From NCBI RefSeq assembly GCF_945859705.1, contig NC_079135.1, positions 1,674,001 through 1,738,000 of the forward strand: 64,000 nt of DNA. The letters are read 5' to 3'. Shown here piece after piece: positions 37,301 to 44,156 of this stretch (position 1 is its first letter; every line of letters begins with the position of its first letter). A program made the position numbers and the translations under genes. Source of the DNA: Episyrphus balteatus (lineage: Eukaryota > Arthropoda > Insecta > Diptera > Syrphidae). The notes under the pieces were generated by a model, which had not been told where the DNA came from, did no database searches, and saw only the letters and a program-made list of their open reading frames with translations.

Positions 37301-37453
37301 GACTTGTATAATTATGTTTGCAATGCAGCTACGGTCGATCAAAATCACGAATGGTTAGAAACCATACGCAACATCCTGCAAAATCAAAATGATTTTCTCA
37401 AGGCTATTCAAAGTCCTATAGAATACCAAAACAAATTAACAAAAGATTCATGA
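4485..37453 (+). CDS. trio: Trio, short isoform (SH3 plus C-terminal DH-PH / GEF2)
   Basis: Trio is a guanine nucleotide exchange factor acting on Rho-family GTPases during axon guidance and cytoskeletal remodelling; the C-terminal GEF2 module is the Rho-type one in animal Trio/Kalirin proteins. I joined 13 exons: 4485-5117, 19447-19714, 19784-19844, 31263-31368, 31431-31673, 33781-33858, 33937-34059, 36015-36130, 36199-36309, 36379-36568, 36630-36767, 36890-37156, 37229-37453. Every junction is GT-AG, the phases agree throughout, and the sum is 2559 nt, or 852 residues. The order is a Ser/His/Ala-rich N-terminus (1-211), SH3 (about 215-290), a basic linker starting RKWLPQPLRKLSQGK, an acidic low-complexity stretch, DH (about 517-695) and PH (about 700-835). 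Trio hallmarks include MYIVYCQNKP, DLLIKPVQRI, and the end SPIEYQ. Sec14, spectrin repeats and GEF1 are absent from the window, so longer isoforms would enter from the left. Family identity is very secure; the choice of first exon is good but unproven. Confidence 0.93.
6062..7733. mobile_element. 1.67-kb snap-back transposon with CAGGGTGTCC ends
   Basis: The ends are CAGGGTGTCCGGTAGAAAAT and its reverse complement, flanked by TA on both sides (6060-6061 and 7734-7735). The two arms are near-perfect inverted copies for about 700 bases each, around a unique centre of roughly 225 bases (about 6780-7005). No transposase is encoded. The TA duplication suggests mobilisation by a Tc1/mariner-type transposase (inference). 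It shares its terminal CAGGGTGTCC with the elements at 23384 and 58760 but differs internally, so it is a separate subfamily. Confidence 0.85.
8268..8352. repeat. Tandem duplication with poly-A block
   Basis: A run of about 22 A followed by CACTTTAATGTTGACTAAC occurs twice in succession, nearly identically. Probably a recent slippage duplication; an assembly artefact is also possible. Confidence 0.75.
9450..10220. repeat. Dispersed repeat, degenerate, with GACGCACAGACG-type core
   Basis: It begins near a GGGGTCGCACGTACTTG motif (9458-9474), seen again in one or other orientation at 2391, 25370 and 38669. It includes an ATCGAAATCGTTAGAGCCGT block (9844) also found at 58706-58725, and CCGTCCATCCG plus GACGCACAGACG runs. 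A comparable arrangement lies at 24540-25395. No protein is recognisable. It probably derives from an old non-autonomous transposon. Confidence 0.55.
12239..13560. repeat. Foldback and 157-bp tandem repeat cluster interrupted by a MITE
   Basis: A unit containing TATACTTTTCT, GTGCTGAACTCGAATCTGAA and TATCCTATCAGC occurs at about 12256 and 12959. If the 546-base insertion between them (12383-12928) is removed, the spacing is 157 bp. A third copy lies in reverse orientation at about 13434-13545. The sequence between the second and third copies is itself an inverted repeat (AACGGTTTCTGTCAGAAC at about 13128, opposite AGTTCTTACAGAAACCGT at about 13356). Confidence 0.7.
12387..12928. mobile_element. 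piggyBac-like MITE with TTAA target duplication
   Basis: The ends CCCTTTCGGACCCA and TGGGTTCGAAAGGG are inverted repeats with one unmatched base, flanked on both sides by TTAA (12383-12386 and 12929-12932). TTAA duplication with CCC/GGG ends is the signature of piggyBac-type transposition. At 542 bases with no long open frame it is non-autonomous. Subterminal CATGTAACAT motifs occur at both ends (about 12410 and 12775). Confidence 0.8.
15291..16219. repeat. Tandem array of 157-217-bp units rich in CCCGTAACGTT
   Basis: The block GTTATTTGATTTACCACCGG starts at 15291, 15485, 15702, 15859 and 16016, giving spacings of 194, 217, 157 and 157. Length differences come from an internal segment present or absent (CTCTAGATAAAATATTCAATC) and from variable numbers of short CACGCC(C/T)GTAACGTT sub-repeats. 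Each unit also holds TGTATATAAATAGC, which resembles a TATA box, and TTCCTTATTTTGATTCACAC. A lone related ACACCCGTAACGACGGAAAC lies at about 16919. Array function is unknown. Confidence 0.85.
19359..19388. repeat. (GAT)n microsatellite
   Basis: About ten perfect GAT units lie 60 bases upstream of the SH3 exon acceptor of trio, followed by a pyrimidine tract. It probably varies in length between individuals. Confidence 0.9.
19447..19844 (+). CDS. trio: trio exons 2-3: SH3 domain and following linker
   Basis: Exon 2 (19447-19714) follows TTTTTAG and encodes an SH3 fold: ALEATWVVSDYIA at the first strand, ELSVTKGQQVEVIEI in the RT/n-Src part, and GLVPVSIL as the final motif. The usual WW pair and YVP are altered, as in the divergent SH3 domains of Trio and Kalirin. 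It ends CAA A|GTAAG in phase 1. Exon 3 (19784-19844) is 61 nt, restores AAT (Asn) across the junction and encodes VRGKPDPLTSSTKRRGFSG, ending in phase 2 at GG|GTAAGT. The intron between them is only 69 bases. Confidence 0.9.
20500..20820. repeat. GC-richer relic, possibly a non-LTR retrotransposon tail
   Basis: Base composition here is clearly higher in GC than in the flanks. The minus strand shows short peptide pieces such as RDIPDWRSLLIQAR. These faintly recall the tryptophan-rich tail after the reverse transcriptase of some insect LINEs, but stops break it. I cannot name the family. Confidence 0.3.
20861..21084. mobile_element. Tc1-like MITE, 224 bp
   Basis: The ends CAGTAGCGAGCAAAAAAAAT and ATTTTTTTTGCTCGCTTCTG are inverted repeats (the right one lacks a pairing base or two), flanked by TA at 20859-20860 and 21085-21086. 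Terminal CAGT plus TA duplication is typical of Tc1-type elements. An internal GAGCAAAAAAATGCAAA (about 21030) is a subterminal repeat. No transposase remains. Confidence 0.75.
22713..22933. mobile_element. Small foldback element with CAGCCTTATTG ends
   Basis: CAGCCTTATTGTGATTTACA followed by ACTATCAATCGAT at 22713 is mirrored by ATCGATTGATAGT and TGCAAATCGCAATAAGGCTG ending at 22933. The arms are about 33 bases with a few mismatches. A clear target duplication is not visible. Confidence 0.65.
23384..24459. mobile_element. 1.08-kb snap-back transposon with CAGGGTGTCC ends
   Basis: Starts CAGGGTGTCCCAAAAGTAAT and ends with its reverse complement, flanked by TA (23382-23383 and 24460-24461). 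The arms are inverted copies of each other over about 500 bases, including TTTTCAAAAATGCATAAAAG opposite CTTTTATGCAATTTTGAAAA and the block CTCCTCCGCTCGTAATTG. Nearly the whole element can fold on itself. It is the same family as 58760-59823. It encodes no transposase. Confidence 0.88.
24540..25395. repeat. Degenerate dispersed repeat with (GTCT)n core
   Basis: A GTCCGTCTGTCTGTCTGTCA run (about 24560-24604) is followed by AAACGGATGGACCGATTAAT and several decayed copies of a block around CGGCTCCAACGATTTTG (about 24766 and 25164). It ends at AGCAAGTACGTGCGACCCCA (25370-25389). The organisation matches 9450-10220 and the tandem family at 34481. No coding capacity. Confidence 0.55.
26199..26242 (+). 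CDS. trio: Candidate alternative first coding exon of trio (GEF2-only isoform A)
   Basis: An ATG at 26199 opens MTENGQFKRTFLTLV and runs 44 nt to a strong AGT|GTAAGTAG donor, so it ends in phase 2. The exon at 31263 is entered in phase 2, giving GT+G and then RKWLPQPL without a frame break. The resulting protein would be 546 residues: linker, DH and PH, without SH3. Three short upstream open frames precede the ATG. Drosophila trio, as I recall, also makes short GEF2-only forms, which supports the idea. There is no direct evidence of transcription, and one phase match in three is expected by chance. Confidence 0.5.
27421..27510. repeat. Perfect 39-bp hairpin
   Basis: Arm 27421-27459 (starting ATAATCGAAAAAGTGGAGAA) is perfectly complementary to 27472-27510, with a 12-base loop AAAAAAGCCAAA. 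It is flanked on both sides by copies of AAATTCATAATCG-type sequence. It resembles a tiny MITE, or a pre-miRNA-like hairpin in form only. Confidence 0.85.
27645..28315. mobile_element. Inverted-repeat element with AAAGGAGAATGGGCA ends
   Basis: AAAGGAGAATGGGCA (27645) and TGCCCATTCTCCTTT (ending 28315) are perfect inverted termini. An internal pair GGACGTTGAGCGGCCA / TGGCCGCGTAACGTCC and a second inner pair CTCTGTCATTTTCCC / GGGAAAATGACAGAG (about 27855 and 28085) make it a long foldback. No recognisable protein. Target duplication unclear. Confidence 0.7.
28774..28890. mobile_element. 117-bp MITE
   Basis: TTAGGCCCAATTTATTCACT at the left is mirrored by GTGAATAAATTGAACCTTA at the right, and the inverted match continues through CTCCATTAAATTTAA for about 37 bases. 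A related decayed sequence lies near 25850-25910. Confidence 0.65.
29621..29643 (+). CDS. trio: Candidate alternative first coding exon of trio (GEF2-only isoform B)
   Basis: ATG in an AAAAATGT context opens MLHSWIN and reaches a CCA|GTAAGTTAA donor after 23 nt, again in phase 2. Joined to 31263 it reads MLHSWINQRKWLPQPL. The protein would be 539 residues with only the linker, DH and PH. One short upstream open frame precedes it (at about 29526). The upstream 150 bases include AGAAGCGCAGCAGTCGCAGC, GC-rich for this intron, which is suggestive of a 5' UTR. Not proven. Confidence 0.5.
30103..30173 (+). CDS. trio: Weak candidate alternative first exon of trio
   Basis: ATG at 30103 opens 23 codons starting MEKMNILRTILLGQSR and meets CTGAG|GTAGTT, a weak donor, in phase 2. 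That is compatible with 31263. The frame would otherwise stop at once (TAG). It may be chance: the donor departs from consensus at positions +4 to +6. Confidence 0.25.
31263..34059 (+). CDS. trio: trio exons 4-7: linker between SH3 and GEF2
   Basis: Exon 4 (31263-31368) encodes RKWLPQPLRKLSQGK, the conserved basic patch found before GEF2 in Trio and Kalirin. Exon 5 (31431-31673, phase 0) encodes an 81-residue acidic and proline-rich stretch with EPEEEVGLELPPPMKP. Exon 6 (33781-33858) encodes ASTFKKMEGNAAADLSEIEQ. Exon 7 (33937-34059) encodes an Asn/Ser/Asp-rich tail ending SADNNDE. All donors are GTAAGT-like except GTAAAT after exon 7. Introns are 62, 2107 and 78 bases. Exons 5-7 keep the frame if skipped (each is a multiple of three), so cassette use is possible. 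Confidence 0.88.
31674..33780. other. trio: trio intron 5 (2.1 kb)
   Basis: Bounded by GTAAGT and TTCTAG. AT-rich sequence with no recognisable exon, transposon terminus or RNA gene. A slightly CT-rich patch occurs at about 32570-32720. Confidence 0.7.
34087..34436. repeat. Perfect 145-bp inverted repeat (hairpin) in trio intron 7
   Basis: Arm 34087-34231 (starting AAATCACAACAAAAACATTA) matches the reverse complement of 34292-34436 at every base I compared. The 60-base spacer extends the pairing imperfectly (CTTGACAATTTTT / AAAAATTGCCAAG), leaving an effective loop of about 30 bases. Lack of divergence implies a recent origin or gene conversion between arms. In the trio pre-mRNA it would fold into a long double-stranded RNA. 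Confidence 0.92.
34481..35070. repeat. 147-bp tandem array, about four units
   Basis: The block ATTTGATGAAAATTCAG starts at 34481, 34628, 34775 and 34922, exactly 147 bases apart each time. Each unit carries GGGCGG, a short spacer, then CCACGCCCC (a small hairpin), and TTTTTTCCTTTGTATA. The fourth unit is diverged at its 3' end. A (CAGT)n run and a TATCTCAGAAACTACTCATC block follow. The design is like the central tandem repeats of some non-autonomous Helitrons in flies (inference). Confidence 0.88.
35092..35133. repeat. (CAGT)n microsatellite
   Basis: About ten perfect CAGT units directly downstream of the 147-bp array. Confidence 0.9.
35553..35823. mobile_element. 271-bp foldback MITE
   Basis: TATTTAAAGAGAATATGTGT and GGATCAGAATCAA at the left are mirrored by TTGATTCTGATCC and ATATTCTCTTTAAATA at the right. 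The arms are about 40 bases with small indels. Confidence 0.7.
36015..36767 (+). CDS. trio: trio exons 8-11: DH (GEF2) domain
   Basis: Exon 8 (36015-36130) starts NNSETNDVEAAQRKR and gives CR1 as LSELLSTEELYIQDLAEIV. Exon 9 (36199-36309) begins mid-codon to give GYIGEIRNP and ends at GA|GTAATT, so the junction codon is Asp (WHRD). Exon 10 (36379-36568) holds MYIVYCQNKPVSEHIVSEH. Exon 11 (36630-36767) holds CR3 as LSDLLIKPVQRITKYELLLR. These are the conserved GTPase-contact regions of Dbl-family exchange factors, and all appear intact. Introns are short (61-122 bases including the next). Confidence 0.93.
36890..37453 (+). CDS. trio: trio exons 12-13: end of DH, PH domain and stop
   Basis: Exon 12 (36890-37156) follows TTCAG and encodes VVCRAVNDMMVVRRLQKFEG, then AQGKLLLHGPLWCVEE and LQVFLFEQSIILADI, the first strands of a PH domain. 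Exon 13 (37229-37453) encodes the remainder, with the C-terminal helix DQNHEWLETIRNIL and the Trio-typical end DFLKAIQSPIEYQ, then a TGA stop. As in Drosophila Trio as I know it, there is no kinase or Ig domain after GEF2. Confidence 0.93.
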
Positions 37454-38149
37454 GCAACCGCGATTTGGGGGAATTAAAACCAAACTAAATGTTATGTCTT
37501 ATGTGTATTAAAAGAGGGCAAGTGAAGTGGTGAGAGATAAGAAACAAAAAGTGCATTTGAGAACATAAAAAAAATATATATTTTTATTTTCCTTGTTCTT
37601 AAGAGTGCTGCCTCATTAACATTTTCATGTGTTAAATATTATTTTTGCATTTTATATGTTGCGCTAGAAACACACACACACATACATTATACACAGACAC
37701 ACACATATACATTTTATTGTACTCTATTTATGTTTTATGTTTTTTTTTTAATTTTTAATTTTTTTAAGTCGTCGACTCTTGAATCTTAAGAGTTTTTATA
37801 TAAAAAAAAATACTTATATAGAGTTATATTTATTTTTAACTACTAGTTAATGCTAATGCTAAGAACATTTGAGTGATTTACATAATAAGAACAAAAAAAT
37901 ATTTTTTTACAAATAAATTTTACTCTATAATTGAGATGAGTTTTTTTGTTTATTTTTTGTTTTATTTTGTATTTCAGTTTTTTTTTTTTACATACTTTGT
38001 ATCATTTACATGTGTTATGCTTCGATAATGTTATACTTATTGTAATAATAACTATTTAGATTTGTATGAGAGAGGAAAACAGTATGTTGTAAGTGAAGCG
38101 ATATAAGAAAAAAAAAAAAACAATCTTTTAAGATACAGTGAAAAAATGA

Positions 38150-38155
38150 AATAAA
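38150..38155 (+). terminator. Likely trio polyadenylation signal
   Basis: AATAAA about 700 bases after the stop; another AATAAA lies at 37912-37917. Which is used is not known. Confidence 0.45.
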
Positions 38156-39011
38156 TACAAAGAAAAAAACACTTATAAAAGTTTATACAATTTTGTTTTT
38201 ATTTGGTTATTTGTACATATATTTTAATGTGTTACATGAGTTTTAATTTATATTATTTTTTCTACTTTTTGCGCTCTTACTTTACAGGTTACAAATTGTC
38301 TGATTTATATTATATTTATATTTTCTATCTGAACATTTAAATGAATGATCCGTGAAATAGATATTATTTCAGAATAACAAACCATAATTTTGGTGGTTAT
38401 AATCTGAAATCTTTCATCAATTTTGGTGGTTCTAGAACGAAATGTTTCATCCAAAGCGTTCAAATCAAATGACAAACTACAAAGAAACTCCACTCTTCAA
38501 AAATCAAAGAAATGACATATTGCATCAATGTTTGCATTTTCATTGAAATGTTTATAACAAATTCATTGATTTACCATAACCGATTATAATGAAACAATTA
38601 TTTTATTGCGTGTCAAAAGAAATGTTCCGAAGTTTTTTTAATCCACATAAACAACGATGATGGAGACTGGGTCGCACGTACTTGATCTTGGTAAAAGTAG
38701 CTCTTATGTTATAAAAAAAAATCTAAAAGAAAATTATAATTTGATTTTTTTAAGGAATTTAATAAGTAATCGGTTATTTCAAAGTAACGGAGAGGACATA
38801 TAGACGCTTCTTGAAAAATATTTAAAAAAAAAAAAACAAGCCTAGTATTACAAATGAAACCAATTAGGGCAATTTAGTTTGACTAACTTTCTGACAACTT
38901 TCCAATAAAATTGCCTAAATTGGAAAGTTTCACACACCAATCGCACACCTGAAACTTAACAAAATTTTTAGCCCCTAATAAACTGAAGCTGAAATGTTAA
39001 CTTCCAATATT

Positions 39012-39123
39012 CAGCCCTATCCTGAGTTTCACGTGGAAATGTTTTCACCCGAAGTATTTTTGTTCACCCTGAATTCGATTTTCCGGGTGGAATCTTGTTC
39101 ACGTGAAACTCACAATAGGGCTG
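39012..39123. mobile_element. 112-bp MITE with CAGCCCTATC ends
   Basis: CAGCCCTATCCTGAGTTTCA and CGTG at the left are mirrored by CACG and TGAAACTCACAATAGGGCTG at the right. The flanks ATT and AAT extend the palindrome. Same family as 42846-43156. Confidence 0.75.
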
Positions 39124-41846
39124 AATAACAAAATCCGTTCCTAATACAATTTTGTATAAATCAGTAAGAAATCTAAAAGACGAATGGAATTCATTATAAG
39201 GTCGATTCGGAACTATTTTTCAGGTGAAATGTTTCACTTAGGGGTGAATATAAGACGATTGTGGGGATGGGGATCGGGCTAGCAAAAATATTTCAGGCGA
39301 AATGATTTCCCCTCTGAAATAAATTTTTATATCATTCAAATCCAAGAATTGCTGTGGGATATTAGTCTAAAAAGAAACTTTAACAAACATACTTGAATTT
39401 CGAAGCATTGGCATATTGGAAAACAAAATATTTTTTCCAATTATTATTAATTAATGTTTTAATTATTTATTTTTTAAGGTAATTAATTTAATATACTTAT
39501 TAATTTAACATAACAAAACAGCAAAATACTCAAAAGTATTCTATACAACATGCATACTTGTGAAATACAGATTTTAAAAATGAGGTCGCACATTATTTAT
39601 CTTGATTGAATTAAAGTTGTGCTTAACAGGAAAAGCCGAAAAATTGATCTGAAAGGAAACACGGTCGTATAATGGTACTTTCAGATAAGTAATAAAACAA
39701 TCAGTAATTTAATTCGATTCAAAAATAAATTTTAATAAAGATTTTAAAAATGTGTTAAAAACGATTAAATGTTTTAAGCTCCACAACCGAAACGTGACTA
39801 ATAAAAAAAATAAATAAATTTACGCATAACAACTCAACGCTAATGGAAAGTTAAACTATATATTAAACTTTTGTTATTATTATTGTAAGAATGAGAGTGA
39901 GTAATTTACACTATTTTTGTAGCGATTAAATATTTTAAATATTTATGTAATGTATATTCATTTTAATTTTTACTTTATTGTTATTGTTATTTAATTTTAA
40001 TACTCATAGTAATTAATACATTGTGAACAACGTTTTTTCTATCGATGACATCATGTTTTTTTTTTTTCTTTTTTACATAAAAATATATGAAAAAAAAAAT
40101 TCAAATTTGTTTATCATGCCCAGAATATTAAATGAGCTGTGATGTGGCAAAAAAAAAACCGTAGAAAATTTAATTTCCATTCCCAATTTTTTGTCGAATT
40201 TGAATTTTATGTTGTAATTAATTCAAAAAACAATTTATATACAAAAAAAGAAAATAAAAGAGGAAATCCCGTAAATATGTACATAGTTAAAACAAAAAAT
40301 GAGAAAAAAAAAATCTTGTAAATTTTTCGTAGATTTGTGACATACCTCTTAAGTTATATGAATAGATAGGATAAAGAAATGTAAAATGAAGTTTTTTCTG
40401 TGTGAGGTTGCCACTATGAAATTGATGTGTTATAAAATAAAGTAATTTGTTAAATCATAAGCACCTTAAAAATATTGTATACCTACCTCTTTTTTCATAA
40501 AAAAAAAAAACAAAATCAAAAACTTAAAGCTACACAAAATATATAAATAATTTGACCCTCAATTAAAAAAAAATCAAAACTAAATTCATAACTTAAAAAT
40601 AATTTGCGCAAATGTTATGTTTTAGTTAGATTTTAATTTTTTACCTATCACACTCTTCTTCTTCTTTACCCCAATTCAGTTTTATGATTTTTAGTTTTAA
40701 TACATATACTCAACTTGGGAAATTGATAGCATACAAAATAAAAAATCGAACCATAGATGTTTCTGGAATGTTTTTTACAATAGAATATTAACATAACATT
40801 TTGTACGATTTTAGAGAACCAAACCAAAACCAAAAAAAAAAATAAAAAAATAAAAACAAAATAAATAAGTTGACAAAAAATCTTCAGCAAGAAAGTCTAT
40901 TTTTACACTGATAAAAAAACGAGGGAATCACCTGATTGAAAGTATCGAAAAAAAAAATGTTAATAAAACAATAAGTTTTTGAATTAAATTCAATATAATC
41001 AAATTCCATTCAAATAAAGTAATATACCACTATAACTACAAACAAAAATAAAATTATAGTTAAGTAGGTACACACTCACACATACATAGTAGAGTAGCCG
41101 TATTCTATCAAAAAAAAATATGCAATGTAGTATGAAATAAAACATTGATCAATAATAATATTAAAAAAATCTTATAATTATTAATTATTATTATTATTAT
41201 AAATTAAGAAGTAATAATCTAATAATATCTTTGTAGTTTAATGAATTTTAACTTTAAATAAAAATAACAACCAATGAATTGTAGCAATTTGCATGCAGTC
41301 AATCACATTGAAGGTATGTATTACGTAAATAAAATCGAGAAAATACTCACTTTCAAAATATAATTCAATTTGTTTTATTAAGTATCTGAAAATAATTCCC
41401 TAAAATTAAATAAATACCTACAGCAAAAGTCGACAAGCAGAACTCGTGAAAAGTCGGCGCATAACAGTATTACATTTATGTATGTACCTTAGACTGGGCC
41501 AAAAAAATAAAATATTTTTTTTTTGAAAGTTACTTTGAAAATCTTGTTCAGGATGATGAAAAAAAAATTTGGTGAAAATTTGAGCCGTTAAAAATAATTT
41601 TAAGAGGTCTATAATCGGTGTTTTTTTATTTTTATACATGATATGATGTGTTACAACAGAACTGCTAGACGATCAAAGTAAAAAAAATTTCTGTTCATTT
41701 TTTCTTATACAAAAAGTATAAAATTAAATTTCCTACAAAAAAGATCTGAATGAAAATTTTCGTCAGACGAGCCGTATTCGAGTAATTAAGCTTTTTAAAT
41801 CGAAGTGTTTTTTCAATTTGACTGTTTCACATAGTCAAAAGTTATT

Positions 41847-41994
41847 AGGGTGTTCATGCAACTGTGTAAACTCTGGGTAAATTTGATATAGTGGTAAATG
41901 TGGTAAGCAAACTGTCAAATCCATACAAAATTTTGACATATTTACCACGTTTACCAGGTTTACCCAGAATTTTCACCATTTCATGAATACCCCT
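41847..41994. mobile_element. 148-bp foldback MITE
   Basis: AGGGTGTTCATGCAACTGTG and CTCTGGGTAAA at the left mirror TTTACCCAGAATTTTCACC and CATGAATACCCC at the right. The inner part also pairs (TGGTAAATGTGGTAA / TTTACCACGTTTACCA). Confidence 0.65.
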
Positions 41995-42845
41995 ATTATT
42001 TTTAGAGAAATTAAAATATTTCTTGAAAATAGGTACGTATACTACCGAGTGTATCCGTACTTAACGAAATAACAATCTAAATATTGATTACTGTTTTGAT
42101 TTGTCCAAAAACATTTGATTGAAGTAATAAATATTAAACTATATTTAAAATTTAAATTTATTGAAAAATTGGTCAACTATTCAAAAATAATTACGAATTT
42201 TGTATCAATTTTTTTCAAGAATATTTTATTTATCACAGTCGAAGAAATCAAAAACAGATCGAAATTTACCTTATTATAAGTTAAGTTTATTTTATTGTAC
42301 GCGAGAAAAGTTGCCGGTACACTCGGGCGAATACGCAACTCTTGTCATAAAATAATATTTTGTAATTTTTCATACTTTTTTATTATTCAGTTTACGTTTA
42401 TCGTCGATTTTATGTTATAATGCTGGATTTACATTGATCTGCATGCAGAAAAGTAAAGTGGGATAGGTATATAACTGAAATATCCGTAAGACATGATGCA
42501 GACGAACATGCTCGTCTTCGCCATAATCTTCCTATAATCTGCATTTATGAAGTTCTCTGCATTTTCATCTACTCTTTCATTCAACATCTGCGGTTCTTTA
42601 ATAATTGGCGTTTTTCTTTTTTGCCTCTGAGTAGATTACACAGCTGCCAAAAAAATGTTTGTGTTAAGTTTTTACCTCATATATGTATATCAGAACACAA
42701 AATTTTTTAGCTCTGAGCTTCATCGATCTGTTCATGATAAAATGATCGATCATATTGAGCGAAATGTTGAGCGTAGCAAACTTCACTTACTTTTTTTCAA
42801 ATTGATTCCCAAGATATTTGGCCGTCTATATTTCAAGTAAACAAT

Positions 42846-43156
42846 CAGCCCTATCGTGAGTTTCACTTGAACAAGATTCCACCCTGAAAAATTGAATGTC
42901 ACTTTTTCCCTATTGTGAGTTCCGGGCGAAAAGTTGTTCACGTTCGGACATCTTCCTGTATTTTCAATTTTTATCAGGTAAGTTGCGAAGTATTCTACAG
43001 CTCTTATCTCAATTAAATTTTGGTGCCGAAAAAGATACTAGTTTGGCGAAAAATATAAATTCCTTTCGAGTGAAACTCATGATTGCTTATAAAATTCCGG
43101 GCGAACAAAAATATTCTGGGTGGAAAACGTTCCACGTAAAACTCACGATAGGAGTG
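42846..43156. mobile_element. Longer member of the CAGCCCTATC MITE family
   Basis: Starts CAGCCCTATCGTGAGTTTCA and ends TAAAACTCACGATAGGAGTG. Inside are several more GTGAGTT / AACTCA pairs in both orientations, suggesting nested or rearranged copies. Compare the short member at 39012. Confidence 0.7.
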
Positions 43157-43378
43157 AATATAAAAATTAATTAAGTTTTATATGAAATGACATATTCTTA
43201 ATTTCTTAATTAAATCTGAGAGCCCGAATATAATCTGCTCGGAGCTCTTTTCTGATCGCTCAGAGATTTCCTGATTTCTTCAGAGCTAAAAAAGAAAAAC
43301 GCCAAATTTGTCGCCTTTCAATGCAGATTTGAAAATGCAGACGTATAATCCATAATAAGTCGCTTTTTCGCATATAGG

Positions 43379-43525
43379 CAGAACTATAATTGTCGGATCG
43401 TCGGATGCAAACGGAGGGGAACAGCGCTCGCAACCGCACTCGACGGATGAAAACTTATCGAAGATACAAAGAAAACAACAACAATTGACAGTAGCTTCCG
43501 ACTCCATCCGCCAATTATAGTTCTG
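43379..43525. mobile_element. 147-bp MITE with CAGAACTATAATTG ends
   Basis: CAGAACTATAATTGTCGGAT at the left is mirrored by ATCCGCCAATTATAGTTCTG at the right. The interior is GC-richer than the surroundings (GGGGAACAGCGCTCGCAACC). Confidence 0.7.
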
Positions 43526-44074
43526 GCTTAAGTCAAAGAGTGATGTTTTTGAGAAGAGATCACAGAAGTAACCTGTACTATGCTCACTCTCTTCTATGCG
43601 AAATGATGAGAATTTCATTTGTTTTATTTTAAATAGATAAACAAGAGCACTTTGTCCCAATCAAAGGAACATAGTTATAAGATTCCATTGAAAATCGCTA
43701 GTAAACTACTAGTAGTACTTTGCCACCTCCCAAAGGAACAGGGCTATAGAATTCATAGAACTTCACTAGCCGCATCCATTTAAATCATTCAGTACCCAAA
43801 GTTTCCATCACAAGATTGTACTAGATTTTCACAAATTTGCCTCGTCGCTGAACACTTTTTCCCTATGCAAAACAACAAAAACAATTGTCAAAAAAATCAT
43901 CATGATGACTTTAGCTTTGTAGCTGCACTAAACTTGAATAAAGAAACCGCAAAACGGAAAAAGCCTTAAAAATAAAAGTTTACTAACTAATTAAATTTAA
44001 GAAAATTCTATTCTTTTTATATCATTTCTAAAAACTCTATTATTCTTTTGTTACAAAAATACATTTTTCAAAAG

Positions 44075-44155
44075 GTAAGTTATTCCATACTCTTTCCAAA
44101 TTAACTGTTATTTAAACCGAAAGCTTCTTGATATTTGATACTTCTCCATGCTCAG
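44075..44155 (+). other. Usp5: Probable 81-nt intron in the Usp5 5' UTR
   Basis: AAAAG|GTAAGT at 44075 and ATGCTCAG at 44155 are both strong splice signals 81 bases apart. Removal would place the upstream leader directly on GATGGAC and delete the ATG at 44148. The size suits a typical fly short intron. Inference from splice consensus only. Confidence 0.6.
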
Positions 44156-44156
44156 G

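Larger units (their letters stand above)
37454..44074. other. trio 3' UTR and trio-Usp5 spacer
   Basis: The first 700 bases are likely trio 3' UTR, with a CA-rich microsatellite at about 37671-37706. The rest is AT-rich spacer with small transposons at 39012, 41847, 42846 and 43379 and a dispersed GGGTCGCACGTACTTG motif at 38669. A weak foldback spans about 42600-43300 (GGCGTTTTTCTTTTTTG opposite AAAAAAGAAAAACGCC). No convincing coding region. Confidence 0.65.
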
